A stretch of DNA of 56,229 nucleotides from Candidatus Neomicrothrix sp. UBA6944 (GCA_002448715.1 DJZU01000037.1:1-56229), one strand, 5' to 3'; shown: positions 8,009-17,212, numbered from the stretch's first letter. A program made the numbers and translations. The notes: generated from the sequence alone by a model not told the origin.

Positions 8009-9028
8009 GTGACTGGCTCAACCCCTTACGTGCTCTCAGAGTCTGAAGTGCTTTCTCGCTTACGCTCCAAACGAGGACAAACCGGTTATAGAGCGATGTT
8101 CAGTTCTTGGCTGGGTGGAATAGTGACTGACCCTGCCCTCATGCAAATACCTCTTGATGATCACCTAGTTCATAGAGGTCACGGAGTTTTTGATACCTGT
8201 ACTTTGAGCAACGGCCGTCTTTATCGTCTCAACGTTCATGTTGACCGACTGCTGCAAAGCGCGTCGCTCGCACGAATCGACCATCACTGGAGCAAAGAGG
8301 ACATCATCCAAATGGTCGTCGACACCGCTAGCAAGACCGACATCAGGGATGGCGCGGTCCGGTATTGGCTCACAGTTGGTCCCGGCGGCTTTTCGCCCAG
8401 CCCACAGGAGTGCCCAGAAGCTTGCTTCTATTGCGTCATTTTCGATCCAATGCCTTTGGGAGTCACCGACTCTGACCCATTAAGCGCTGGCATACCGGAA
8501 GTGACAGTCCGCGATACTCCGATGAAGCCACAGTTGCTAGCAACCATAAAATCCAACAACTACTTGCTTAACGTCCTCACACACATGGAAGCCGTTGACC
8601 TCGGTGGGACATTCGGAATCTTGGTAGACGACGAAGGATACGTCGCTGAGTCTTGTGTTTTGAATGTGGTTTTCATTACTAAAGATCGAACTCTTCGTAC
8701 CCCTCCATTCGACGGAATTCTGTTCGGCACAACTGTTCGTCGGGCAATGGACCTTGCATCAAGGTTCCTTATACAAGAAGGTCTGGTCTCATCAGTTGAC
8801 CAATCACCAGTCCTAGCGTCAGAAGTGTCCGGCGACCGAGTCACCGAAATGTTTCTCTGTGGCGGTGATACACACTTGTACCCGGTAGTTTCCTGGGACG
8901 GCTTAGCTGTTGGCGACGGAAACGTTGGACCAGTAGCAAAACGGCTGATGGAGTTACTCGAGGCGGAAGCCTTCGGTCAGGCACCTGGTGATCCCGCCGA
9001 CTTTATTGACGTGAATTACGAAGATTGA
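8009..9028 (+). CDS. class IV PLP-dependent aminotransferase-like protein
   Basis: 339 aa, fold type IV (branched-chain aminotransferase, D-amino-acid aminotransferase and aminodeoxychorismate lyase group). Recognisable parts are VHRGHGVFDT (54-63), the PLP lysine in ATIKSNNYLLN (Lys181), the cofactor Glu in YVAESCVLN (Glu214), and GILFGTTVRR near 236-245, which matches the usual G-I-T-R segment with changes. The first 30 or so residues are longer than in most relatives. GTG start. A class I/II aminotransferase begins 16 bases downstream, so the two are probably co-transcribed. Substrate cannot be assigned. Confidence 0.8.
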   Translation: MTGSTPYVLSESEVLSRLRSKRGQTGYRAMFSSWLGGIVTDPALMQIPLDDHLVHRGHGVFDTCTLSNGRLYRLNVHVDRLLQSASLARIDHHWSKEDIIQMVVDTASKTDIRDGAVRYWLTVGPGGFSPSPQECPEACFYCVIFDPMPLGVTDSDPLSAGIPEVTVRDTPMKPQLLATIKSNNYLLNVLTHMEAVDLGGTFGILVDDEGYVAESCVLNVVFITKDRTLRTPPFDGILFGTTVRRAMDLASRFLIQEGLVSSVDQSPVLASEVSGDRVTEMFLCGGDTHLYPVVSWDGLAVGDGNVGPVAKRLMELLEAEAFGQAPGDPADFIDVNYED

Positions 9029-9044
9029 AAAGGACGGCGAGCTA

Positions 9045-10199
9045 GTGCGTTTCAGTGAAAGAGTCAGTGAGCTCGTTCACTCGCCCATCGGAGCGGCGCA
9101 TGCTCTCGTGGGTTTACGAAGCAACGATCGGCCTCTATTAGACTTGTCCCAGGCCGCACCCTCCTTTCCACCCGCCGATGCCGTCGTAACTCGCATCGCC
9201 CAAGTCGCTACCGAGCCCGATTCTGGTCGATACCCACCGCAAGCAGGTCTACCTCAGCTACGAGAAGCCTTCGCGGAGGATTTGACATCAGGTTATGAAG
9301 GCGAAATCAGTCCCGATTCTGTACTAATAACCGCTGGCTGCAACCAGGCGTTCTGTGTGGTGGCGAGCGCGTTGACTGCACCAGGTGATGAAGCGGTTCT
9401 AGTAGCACCGTTTTATTTCAACCACGACATGTGGCTGAAGATTGAAGGCGTCAAGGTGCGCTATCTGAACCCGGGTCAAGGCTTAATTCCAGATCCCCAA
9501 CAAGCTCAGAGTCTCATAACCGAAAAAACCAAGCTGATTACTTTAGTGACGCCTGGTAACCCAACGGGCGTAACTATTCCTAGTGACGTTATCCATGGCT
9601 TCGCCGACTTAGCGGCACGGAACGATCTCGCTCTCGTCGTTGATGAGACCTATCGTTCATTTCGAAACGAAAGTGATAGCGCCCATCAGCTTTTTAGCAA
9701 CATGGACTGGGCCAAAAACGTCATCAGTCTCCACAGCTTCTCAAAGGATTTCGCTATCCCGGGCTATAGATGCGGAGCAGCGGTCGGCGGGCAACTCGCT
9801 ATAACCGAAGCTTTAAAAGTGTTGGATTGCATTGCGATCAGCGCTCCCCGAATTGGGCAAGAGGCAGCACTCGCAGGTCTTCTCCACGCTCAGGAGTGGC
9901 GCCTGCGTCAGGCAGATCGAATCAAGAACTTAGAACAACAGTTTCTTGAGGCGATGCGAAAGGAACCCGGCGGATTCAAAGTCGAGTCCTCAGGCGCCTA
10001 TTTCGGATGGGTTAAACATCCACGATCCGATTTACCAACCGAAGAAGTGGTCAAGAAGCTGGTTCTCGAACACGATGTCCTGGCGATTCCAGGCACTGCC
10101 TTTACTGTCAACGACGATTCCATGATTCGTCTCAGCTTCGCCAACCTAGAGCCGCAACAAATCAGCGAGTTACCTTCCCGATTGGCTGAATTCCCTTAA
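9045..10199 (+). CDS. class I/II PLP-dependent aminotransferase
   Basis: 384 aa, fold type I, of the aspartate aminotransferase superfamily. PLP residues are visible: Asp200 and Tyr203 in VVDETY, Lys234 in SFSKDFAIPGYRCG and Arg242, with TPGNPTG at 169-175 and the C-terminal substrate arginine region (MIRLSFAN). GTG start, 16 bases after the class IV gene. The tandem of a fold I and a fold IV aminotransferase suggests sequential or alternative steps on one amino acid or keto acid, but the substrate is unknown. Confidence 0.85.
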   Translation: MRFSERVSELVHSPIGAAHALVGLRSNDRPLLDLSQAAPSFPPADAVVTRIAQVATEPDSGRYPPQAGLPQLREAFAEDLTSGYEGEISPDSVLITAGCNQAFCVVASALTAPGDEAVLVAPFYFNHDMWLKIEGVKVRYLNPGQGLIPDPQQAQSLITEKTKLITLVTPGNPTGVTIPSDVIHGFADLAARNDLALVVDETYRSFRNESDSAHQLFSNMDWAKNVISLHSFSKDFAIPGYRCGAAVGGQLAITEALKVLDCIAISAPRIGQEAALAGLLHAQEWRLRQADRIKNLEQQFLEAMRKEPGGFKVESSGAYFGWVKHPRSDLPTEEVVKKLVLEHDVLAIPGTAFTVNDDSMIRLSFANLEPQQISELPSRLAEFP

Positions 10200-10208
10200 C
10201 GCCAGATC

Positions 10209-10214
10209 TATTGT
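10209..10214 (+). promoter_or_regulatory. -10 box (TATTGT) upstream of the polymerase gene
   Basis: TATTGT ends 6 bases before the GTG at 10221, so the polymerase may have its own leaderless transcript besides read-through from the aminotransferase genes. Confidence 0.35.
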
Positions 10215-10220
10215 CATAGG

Positions 10221-12641
10221 GTGGCCGTTCCCGTAGACCCCCGACCCCGGTCATTAAAACGCGTCGACGAAGTCCCAGTAACTTTGGTGGACACATCTTC
10301 TTTGGAAGAATTCGAATCCGCAATCCGCGAGTCAAGCGCTAGGGCAATAGACACTGAAACTGTCTATACCGCCGATGCGTTTACCGGTCCAAATGCTGCT
10401 CCCGGTGCCCTTCGCGTGATTTCGGCTGCCACCAGAGACACCGAGGGGTTCGAGCGAGCGTGGGTCGTCGACACGATGTCAATCGACTGCTTACCGCTAG
10501 CCAGGGCCTTAAGTGGAGTCACTGCTGATGCATGGAACGCCGACTTCGATTCGCTGGTCTTAGATCGAGATCTTTTCGACCCTGCAAAACAAGCCGGAAG
10601 CCCTGTTGAATCGATTACCTGGTGGGACGCTCAGATCGCAGACGCTCTTCTTCACCAAGGGCGCACTGGATTCAGCTTTTATCACGGCCTCGCCTGGGCA
10701 GTCGAGTGGTACCTCGGCTTGAGTGCGGAGGGTAAAGGAACTACCCAATTGTCCTACACCGAAACCGAAGTTCTTTCCGAAGAGCAGATTATGTATGCAG
10801 CGGCAGATGCCGTAGAGACACTTTGGGTGGCTGAGGAAATCAGATCTCGCATTAGCAATGCCGGGCTGTCAGCGGTGTGCAGGTTGGAGCAGGGGGCTCG
10901 GCCATTTCTAGACCACATGGAAAGAGTGGGACTTCCCTTCGATTGGTCAAGTTGGCAACAGCGGCTCCAAGAAATGGAACAACGTCGAACCGAACTATCA
11001 ACCAACCTCGCGGCGCTGACAGGTGGTGGCCAAGCAAGTTTGTTCGGCGAGGCGCTTGAACCGTCATGGAATCCAGCCAGCGAACAACAAGCTAAACAGG
11101 CACTCAACGAGTGGAACCCTGACGAGGTCCTGAACTGGTCTTCCTCTAAGTTCGGCGAGGCAAGATTGTTGCTACCGACGGATCCCCTAACCGCGACGGT
11201 ACTTTCTGAGATCGGTAGCTCAATTTGTTCGTTGCTGCTCGAATATCGGGAGTTAAGCAAGATCATTTCAACCTACGGTGAATCGATCCGAGAACATATC
11301 GATGATCACGGGAGAATGCACTCCGAGTATCTACAGGTGGTGGGCACCAACACCGGCAGATTGGCGAGCCGTCGACCTAACGCTCAGAACTTTTCTCCAA
11401 AGATGAAAGAACACATTCGACCACCGGACTCCAATCGAGTCTTCGTATATTCAGATTTGAGCCAGGCAGAGTTGAGGTTCGCTACTCAAATCGCCGGCGA
11501 TACGAACTTGAAGAACGCTTTTATCAAGGGAGAAGATATCCATTCAGCCACTGCCGAAAGAATGTTCGGAGTGAATATGGAATCGCTCCGTAGCACGCGG
11601 CCTGAGCAGTTCAGCGAATACCGAGATAAAGCAAAGCGCATCAATTTTGGAATTGTGTACGGCCAACGCGGGGGCGGCCTAGCTAGAAGTCTTTCCCAAT
11701 CGGGTGTTGAAACGAGCGAAGCGGAGGGCAGCGCACTTTTAGACCAGTATTTGGACGCTTATCCCCAAATCGCTTCGTGGGTTTCCGAGCGCGACAGGTT
11801 CGTGGAGCAATTAGCTGCATCTAACAAGGAAATAGATTGGGAGCTAACTCTTAACCTGCATAAGCAATGGCCTCTAGTCCGTCAAGCCGTGCGCCAACAT
11901 CGACACGAACACCGCAACTGGCCAACGGCCGAAGAGGTAGCCGAACACCTCGGCGCAACTTGGAGCATCGACGCAGTTGCGTGGACACTCTCCTTCGAGG
12001 CGTCAGTTGTCATAGACGCCGAAGGTGGCAGCTTCGGCTTCAATTCATTCACCGAGTCGGGCAGGAGGCAACAGTTCACGTTCCATACCGAAGGAGTTCT
12101 AGAGCAGGCAGCAAAGACAATTATGAGCTCGTCCAAAGACGGCCCAAGGAAAGTTCGCGAGATAATAACGGCGCGACAAAACATCAACTTGGGAACAGAG
12201 GGAAAACTTCTTCCGACAGCAGACGTAGCCAAAGTGCTGGAAGACCGGAAACTGCGCAGACAAATCGTTGAAGAAGTTGAAGCAACCATGGGCTCAGATG
12301 CCTTGGCGTTACTGCTCAACAAATCACTTAACACGCGCATATCGCAAATGGCCAATGCCTATCGAAACGCTCCTATACAGGGAGGTGTTGCCGACATCAT
12401 GCTTGAAGCCTACGGCCTGCTAAATAATCGGCTTGCTGCATTCAGCGAAGCGTTCGGCGTTCAAACCGTTCACGACAGCGTTGTAGTGGAGTGCGACCGC
12501 GGCGAGGCCCTGGCGGTTGCATCGATGGTTAAAGAGACTATGGAAGAAGCGATGCGAATCTGGTGTCCAGACATTCCTGCTCAGGCCGACACCGATATTC
12601 GTTCGACACTCTCCGATAGCGACGTCATAGAAACGATCTAA
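10221..12641 (+). CDS. family A DNA polymerase with 3'-5' exonuclease domain, atypical motif C and large insertion
   Basis: 806 aa, with no 5'-3' exonuclease domain. Residues 20-210 are a DnaQ-like 3'-5' exonuclease with D44-T-E46, the second acidic motif around N106-x-D108 and D110, and Y192-x3-D196. The palm and fingers carry TGR-x-ASRRPNAQN (378-390), motif A SDLSQAELR (411-419) and motif B from R468 through K472 to FGIVYG (476-481). Motif C is VHDS (750-753) where Pol I has HDE. Motifs B and C are 270 residues apart against about 116 in E. coli Pol I, so roughly 150 residues are inserted, within about 530-700. The core catalytic Asp residues (412 and 752) are kept, so it is probably active. 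GTG start; it follows two aminotransferase genes. It is unlikely to be the replicative-repair polA and is more like an accessory or phage-derived polymerase. Confidence 0.85.
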   Translation: MAVPVDPRPRSLKRVDEVPVTLVDTSSLEEFESAIRESSARAIDTETVYTADAFTGPNAAPGALRVISAATRDTEGFERAWVVDTMSIDCLPLARALSGVTADAWNADFDSLVLDRDLFDPAKQAGSPVESITWWDAQIADALLHQGRTGFSFYHGLAWAVEWYLGLSAEGKGTTQLSYTETEVLSEEQIMYAAADAVETLWVAEEIRSRISNAGLSAVCRLEQGARPFLDHMERVGLPFDWSSWQQRLQEMEQRRTELSTNLAALTGGGQASLFGEALEPSWNPASEQQAKQALNEWNPDEVLNWSSSKFGEARLLLPTDPLTATVLSEIGSSICSLLLEYRELSKIISTYGESIREHIDDHGRMHSEYLQVVGTNTGRLASRRPNAQNFSPKMKEHIRPPDSNRVFVYSDLSQAELRFATQIAGDTNLKNAFIKGEDIHSATAERMFGVNMESLRSTRPEQFSEYRDKAKRINFGIVYGQRGGGLARSLSQSGVETSEAEGSALLDQYLDAYPQIASWVSERDRFVEQLAASNKEIDWELTLNLHKQWPLVRQAVRQHRHEHRNWPTAEEVAEHLGATWSIDAVAWTLSFEASVVIDAEGGSFGFNSFTESGRRQQFTFHTEGVLEQAAKTIMSSSKDGPRKVREIITARQNINLGTEGKLLPTADVAKVLEDRKLRRQIVEEVEATMGSDALALLLNKSLNTRISQMANAYRNAPIQGGVADIMLEAYGLLNNRLAAFSEAFGVQTVHDSVVVECDRGEALAVASMVKETMEEAMRIWCPDIPAQADTDIRSTLSDSDVIETI

Positions 12642-12660
12642 GCTTCCGTCAGGGTGTCAA

Positions 12661-12819
12661 ATGCGAGAATTAGACGATTCTGAAGTGGCGGCCTTTCGCT
12701 CTGACGGCGTCGTTCACATCCGGAAGCTGAACCCAATAATTCAGCAACGAGACACTGTCTTGAAACCCGGTCAACTTATCTCCGACGACAAAGTTTTTCC
12801 GCTAATTCACCATTCCTGA
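12661..12819 (+). pseudogene. remnant of a phytanoyl-CoA dioxygenase-like gene with internal deletion
   Basis: A 52-codon frame with ATG start and an AGGG Shine-Dalgarno-like sequence. The first 20 or so residues (EVAAFRSDGVVHIRKL) read like the start of PhyH-family dioxygenases, and the last 25 (DTVLKPGQLISDDKVFPLI) like their C-terminal tail. The whole catalytic middle, about 200 residues with the Fe(II) ligands, is missing. This looks like an in-frame deletion. Alternatively it could be a real small protein, but the two-ended resemblance argues against that. It follows the polymerase by 19 bases. Confidence 0.5.
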
Positions 12820-12847
12820 TCTAGGTACCTGAGGACTCGATTCGGTC

Positions 12848-12853
12848 TAATAT
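12848..12853 (+). promoter_or_regulatory. -10 box (TAATAT) for leaderless SnoaL-like gene
   Basis: TAATAT ends 6 bases before the GTG at 12860. No Shine-Dalgarno sequence is present. Confidence 0.45.
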
Positions 12854-12859
12854 CAAATT

Positions 12860-13276
12860 GTGACTATCGATATTGCTGACCGATTAGAACTCCACGAACT
12901 GCCCGGTCGTTATGGCGACGCTATTGACGACAGAAACTGGGACCGTTTGAGAGAAATATTTACCGATGACGCAGTTTTCGACTTAACAGGCGTTGGAGCT
13001 CGACGTCTAGAAGGCATTGACGACATAGTTCACTTTATGAATATTGAGGCGTCGCACCCGAAAACGCACATGATGACCAACATCTACGTCGACGCGCAGG
13101 ACGAAAGAGTGACTATGAATTTCCGAATAGTCGCGCTGCTCGGAAAAGGTCTAGTTGGCACCGCGTCTTATTACGACCGTGTCGTAAAAACTGATCAGGG
13201 TTGGAGAGTGCAACACCGTGAGTGCATGATCCATCGTCGCGACAAACGTGATGCGCCCTGTGACGAGAACAACTAA
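12860..13276 (+). CDS. SnoaL/NTF2-like domain protein
   Basis: 138 aa single-domain protein of the SnoaL-like NTF2 fold. The start IADRLELHELPGRYGDAIDDRNWDRL and the following FTDDAVFDL are typical of the SnoaL_4 group, which includes ketosteroid isomerase-like and dehydratase-like enzymes. The family shares a cone-shaped pocket, but reaction types vary, so no function is assigned. GTG start with a leaderless-type -10. It stands alone between the PhyH-like remnant and a convergent aminotransferase gene. Confidence 0.75.
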   Translation: MTIDIADRLELHELPGRYGDAIDDRNWDRLREIFTDDAVFDLTGVGARRLEGIDDIVHFMNIEASHPKTHMMTNIYVDAQDERVTMNFRIVALLGKGLVGTASYYDRVVKTDQGWRVQHRECMIHRRDKRDAPCDENN

Positions 13277-13308
13277 TTCATAAACAAAGGTTCTTGACCT
13301 ATTTGGCC

Positions 13309-14484
13309 TTAACCGCCTCCGCCATGTGTAAAGGCGATGATACGTCGACAGGCCTCCTCAAGACGTTGCTCATTGATGCCATACGAGATTCTGATCCATC
13401 CTTGTGAGGTCACTCCGAACGCGCCAGCATCTAGTACCGAAACACCGGTCGCTTCATAAAGATCCCAAGCGAAAGAATTAGCATCAGGGTTATGGGCTCG
13501 AACGTCAGCCATCAAAAACATTCCGGCCTCAGGAACTAAGACCGGGAGAGTGCGAGCCGCCTCCAGCTTCTCGACTACCAGGTTGCGTCGTTCGCGGTAC
13601 GTCTCCCTTGCAACCTCGATCTCTTGATCACCGTGTCGTAGCGCCGCGTCCGCTGCCTCCATAACAAATCCAGGTAGACCATACAAATTGATGAGGGCCA
13701 TTTTCCTTAGGTGTTGTCCCAACTCAGGTGGGCCAATGGCCCACCCGCACCGCCATCCCGTCATCGCATAGGACTTAGAAACGCTGCTGACCGTTACCGT
13801 GCGCTCCAACATGCCTGGCATGCCCATGATTGAATGATGAGTTCCATCAAAAACAAGGTCCCCGTAGACCTCGTCGGCTAACACCCATAAGTCATGGTCC
13901 ACAGCCAATCGCGCCAATTCCTCTAGTTCCGTTGGCATCAGAGCTACGCCGGTCGGATTAGATGGATTAGAGAACACGATGCCTCGCGTTGACGGGGTAA
14001 TCGCTTGAGAAACCGCCTCTATATCCGGTCGAAAACCTGAACCAGCTGGCTGTGGCACACGGACCTGCCTGGCTCCCGTTGAGGCTATGGACGCTTCGTA
14101 GGTGACATATGCAGGGTCCAAGACAATCACCTCATCCCCAACACCAAACAAACACCTACAGGCTGAGTAAAAAGCGTTTTGAGTTCCAGCCAGGACTGTT
14201 ACCCAATCTCCATCTATCGCTATTCCCGCCGAGCGAGAAGCCTTCTCAGCTATAGCCGTCCGCAATGATTGGCGGCCCTCCAGTTCGGTGTAATGGGTGT
14301 CCCCATTTCGCATCGCTTCAATAGCTGCGTCAACAACAAAGGTCGACGTTTGGAAATCAGGATCGCCGATACTGAGGACGATGACATCCTCCCCGCGGTC
14401 TAAGGCCAAACGGGACTCGGTCAAAATGTCCCAAGCTTCAGCTCCTTGTCCAGTCAAGAGATTCACAAAAGGCGCGAACTGCAT
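13309..14484 (-). CDS. class I/II PLP-dependent aminotransferase (aspartate aminotransferase-like)
   Basis: 391 aa, fold type I. PLP contacts are Asp204 and Tyr207 (LADEVYGDLV), Lys237 in VSSVSKSYAMTGWRCGW, and Arg245. SNPSNPTG at 172-179 and the C-terminal WIRISYG carry the usual N and R signatures. It is a distant relative of the gene at 9045, not a recent duplicate. The ATG has TACCCT ending 7 bases upstream. It is divergent from a P450 gene. Substrate unknown. Confidence 0.85.
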   Translation of the reverse strand: MQFAPFVNLLTGQGAEAWDILTESRLALDRGEDVIVLSIGDPDFQTSTFVVDAAIEAMRNGDTHYTELEGRQSLRTAIAEKASRSAGIAIDGDWVTVLAGTQNAFYSACRCLFGVGDEVIVLDPAYVTYEASIASTGARQVRVPQPAGSGFRPDIEAVSQAITPSTRGIVFSNPSNPTGVALMPTELEELARLAVDHDLWVLADEVYGDLVFDGTHHSIMGMPGMLERTVTVSSVSKSYAMTGWRCGWAIGPPELGQHLRKMALINLYGLPGFVMEAADAALRHGDQEIEVARETYRERRNLVVEKLEAARTLPVLVPEAGMFLMADVRAHNPDANSFAWDLYEATGVSVLDAGAFGVTSQGWIRISYGINEQRLEEACRRIIAFTHGGGG

Positions 14485-14491
14485 CGAGCGA

Positions 14492-14497
14492 AGGGTA
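14492..14497 (-). promoter_or_regulatory. -10 box (TACCCT) for the aminotransferase at 14484
   Basis: TACCCT ends 7 bases before the ATG, the leaderless arrangement seen at many genes here. Confidence 0.45.
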
Positions 14498-14649
14498 GCA
14501 AGACGGTTTGTCGGCGGCGTTCATGAGCCCCTTGGACAGCGTCTCCACGACTCGAAAATAGTTCTAGAGACACTCTGCTCTAATGCGGATAATCACATTT
14601 AGCTATGCTCTATATTGACCTGTTCGCATCTCACTTCAACTCGACCATT

Positions 14650-15855
14650 ATGAATGATTCAACGCACCGCCCGCCCGTCGCAGACTGGCATTCAGACTTA
14701 GATCACTTCGATCCAGAGTTCATCTCAGATCCTTATCCAATTTATGAAGAGCTCCGTGGCCAGTGCCCAGTAGCTCACAGCGATCGATACGGGGGTATGA
14801 CTTGGTTGACCAAAGCGAGTGATGTTTCAGCTGCGGCGAACGACACCGAAGTCTTTAGCAGTCGACGCACCATCATTAGTGAGATATCTACCGACAGACG
14901 CGGATTGATCTTGCCTCCGATCAATATCGATCCTCCGGATCACACCGATTATCGGCGGCTTTTACTGCCATTCTTCACGCCTAAAGCAACTGCTGATTGG
15001 GAACCCACGATTAGGGAAATCTGTTCGGGACTACTGGACGGTTTACTCGGGCAAACAGAATTCGATGTTGCCGCTGAATACGCGCAAGAAATTCCGGGCG
15101 ATGTAACCGCTCGGATGTTGGGCGTGCCGCTAGAAGATGCGCCCCAGTTTCGAGCCTGGTTGCACGACCTCCTGGAAGTAGGCCCCACCGAACCGACAGT
15201 AGCCAGGGAAACCACAAATGAGATGATGGATTATCTGCTCGCACTGACCGCAGAGCGCCGCGCAGACAACAAGGACGGCGACATGGTCCGGTACCTCTTG
15301 GATCAACGGATAGAAGACGCGGAACTAAGCGACGATGAAATCGCTCGAACACTCTTTCTTCTTTTGGTTGCAGGAGTCGACACAACTTGGTCGGCGCTCG
15401 GATTTTCGTTACTTCATCTCGCAACTCACCCCGAAGACCGATACCGAATTGCTGAGAATAAGTCACTGATTCCAACCGCAGTTGAAGAGTTTCTCAGAGC
15501 GTATTCACCGGTCTTCATCGCGCGAGTAACTGAAGAAGATACCGAAGTGTCGGGTTGCCCTGTGAGCGCCGGTGAGTGGACCGTTTTAGCTTTTCCATCT
15601 GCGAATCGAGACCCCGATCTGTTTGACCGACCGGATGAAGTATTGATCGACAGAGAGGAAAACCGGCACTCTGCATTCGGATTAGGAGTTCATCGGTGTC
15701 TGGGTTCGAATCTCGCGAGGCTAGAAATGCAAATAGCTTTGGAGATGTGGATGGAACAGTTCCCCAATTTCGAATTGACCGACGCGAACGCAGTTACCTA
15801 TAGCGGAGGGCACGTGCGCGGGCCTCGCTCTGTTCCAATTCGGATCACAGATTAA
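14650..15855 (+). CDS. cytochrome P450
   Basis: Soluble bacterial P450, about 401 aa from this ATG. The I-helix oxygen-binding motif is LLVAGVDTTW, the K-helix ExxR lies in VEEFLRAYSP, and the heme loop FGLGVHRCLG holds the thiolate cysteine. The frame opens at ATG 14605, but I prefer 14650 because MNDSTH then matches the MSDSSN start of the paralogue at 34746. A GATAAT at 14588-14593 could be the -10. Its 3' end overlaps the convergent MFS gene by 11 bases. No ferredoxin or reductase gene lies nearby, so electrons must come from elsewhere. Substrate unknown. Confidence 0.9.
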   Translation: MNDSTHRPPVADWHSDLDHFDPEFISDPYPIYEELRGQCPVAHSDRYGGMTWLTKASDVSAAANDTEVFSSRRTIISEISTDRRGLILPPINIDPPDHTDYRRLLLPFFTPKATADWEPTIREICSGLLDGLLGQTEFDVAAEYAQEIPGDVTARMLGVPLEDAPQFRAWLHDLLEVGPTEPTVARETTNEMMDYLLALTAERRADNKDGDMVRYLLDQRIEDAELSDDEIARTLFLLLVAGVDTTWSALGFSLLHLATHPEDRYRIAENKSLIPTAVEEFLRAYSPVFIARVTEEDTEVSGCPVSAGEWTVLAFPSANRDPDLFDRPDEVLIDREENRHSAFGLGVHRCLGSNLARLEMQIALEMWMEQFPNFELTDANAVTYSGGHVRGPRSVPIRITD

Positions 15856-17149
15856 CTTCTGCCGATTTCCGCTCGCTGACAACGTCATCCAAAACAGTTG
15901 TGGCGTAAAGCGCTACCACTACGAAAGTCACTACGCCCATACCCACTATCGTTTGCCGTAATCCGATGAGCTCGGCCACCGCGCCCAGGGGTGCCGCGGC
16001 GATGCCGAATCCGGCCCAAGCCAACTGCATCAATGATTGGACTCGACCATGATGAGAAGGATCTGAAATTGCCATCGAACGGCTGCTCGTCAACACCATG
16101 AATCCATTCGTAGCAAGCCCTAGGACCGCGATGATCGCCAACGCCGCCCAGTAATTCCGAGCTAATCCAAAAAAGACTACGCCAACACCGAACGTCAGTC
16201 CGCAGCAAACCATCAGTCGAATCGATTCGGGCCCATCCGCTCTTGACGCGACAAACGCGGTGATCAGCACCGCCCCGATCGCAGACGCTGTGGTTAAGAA
16301 GCCAACATGGCTTTCCGATAGACCTAATTCTCCTTCGACTAAGGCGGGCAAGAACGCTACGTAATTGAATCCAATCATGATGGCGAGGGTGGTGGTCATG
16401 ATGAGCCACTTCAATTGCCTTTCACTTCTCACGTAGCGAACCCCATCTAAGATTTCAGTAACGGGATGCTCGCGAGCGACGGCTTGGGGCTCGAGTTTCG
16501 GCAATCGCATAGTCAGCAACGTCGACACCACCGAAAATACAGCCGCTACCAAATACGCTCCACCTATGCCAAAGACAGCTACTCCTGCGAGCACTCCTGC
16601 CGCTGCGGGTCCAAAGATTCGAGTAAGACTCATCGACATCGATGTCAGACTGATCGCATTTCCGAGATGTTCATGGCCCACGAGTTCTGCCGCTGCTGTG
16701 ACTCTGGCCGGACCGATGAGCCCAAACATCGCGCCTTGAGCCAAGCTCGCCACCATCAACATCCAGAATTGAGCATTATTGGAAACAGCAGCAACTCCCA
16801 TAGCTGCAGCAACTAGAGCGATGGTTCCCTGACCTAGAGCTAACAACGTACGTTTCGCCCACCGATCTGCAAGAACGCCACCGATAGGTGTAAAGACCAA
16901 CAACCCCAAACCAAATGAAAGATAAACAACACCAAGTCCACTTTCGCGTTCAGTGAGGTCCCAAGCCAGCAACCCCCTTAGCAAGAACTGCATCTGCACG
17001 CCCAAGTACGAGAATGCTCCGCTCCACCAGAACAATCGAAAGGACGGAACCCTTAAAGAAACAAAGGTCGCGGAGCTATTTTTCTTGTTGCCCAGAAAAG
17101 CCACCCACGCAAAGTAGCGCTCCCAGTTCGCTACCGCTCGCAATGCCAT
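15845..17149 (-). CDS. MFS transporter (EntS/DHA3-like exporter)
   Basis: 434 aa with about 12 predicted membrane segments. The loop GGVLADRWAKRTLL is the MFS motif A between helices 2 and 3. The opening (VPSFRLFWWSGAFSYLGVQMQF) and the loop ILDGVRYVRSERQLKWL are typical of the MFS_3, EntS-like drug and siderophore exporter group. No Shine-Dalgarno sequence or -10 at leaderless spacing is obvious at the ATG, so the start is uncertain. It is divergent from the thiolase gene. Exported compound unknown. Confidence 0.82.
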   Translation of the reverse strand: MALRAVANWERYFAWVAFLGNKKNSSATFVSLRVPSFRLFWWSGAFSYLGVQMQFLLRGLLAWDLTERESGLGVVYLSFGLGLLVFTPIGGVLADRWAKRTLLALGQGTIALVAAAMGVAAVSNNAQFWMLMVASLAQGAMFGLIGPARVTAAAELVGHEHLGNAISLTSMSMSLTRIFGPAAAGVLAGVAVFGIGGAYLVAAVFSVVSTLLTMRLPKLEPQAVAREHPVTEILDGVRYVRSERQLKWLIMTTTLAIMIGFNYVAFLPALVEGELGLSESHVGFLTTASAIGAVLITAFVASRADGPESIRLMVCCGLTFGVGVVFFGLARNYWAALAIIAVLGLATNGFMVLTSSRSMAISDPSHHGRVQSLMQLAWAGFGIAAAPLGAVAELIGLRQTIVGMGVVTFVVVALYATTVLDDVVSERKSAEVNL

Positions 17150-17212
17150 CTACGATTCGCTATTGAGATTCGGCATACCCCGCCGAACATAAGCCTATTT
17201 AGGAGTTGACCT

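Noticed and set aside
10221..12819. prophage or plasmid remnant, because of the unusual polymerase and the gene fossil
   Set aside because: No integrase, structural, replication or partition genes and no attachment repeats are nearby; the neighbours are metabolic genes.
15885..16409. 174-codon open frame on the minus strand
   Set aside because: It is an out-of-frame reading of the MFS transporter gene on the same strand and resembles nothing known.
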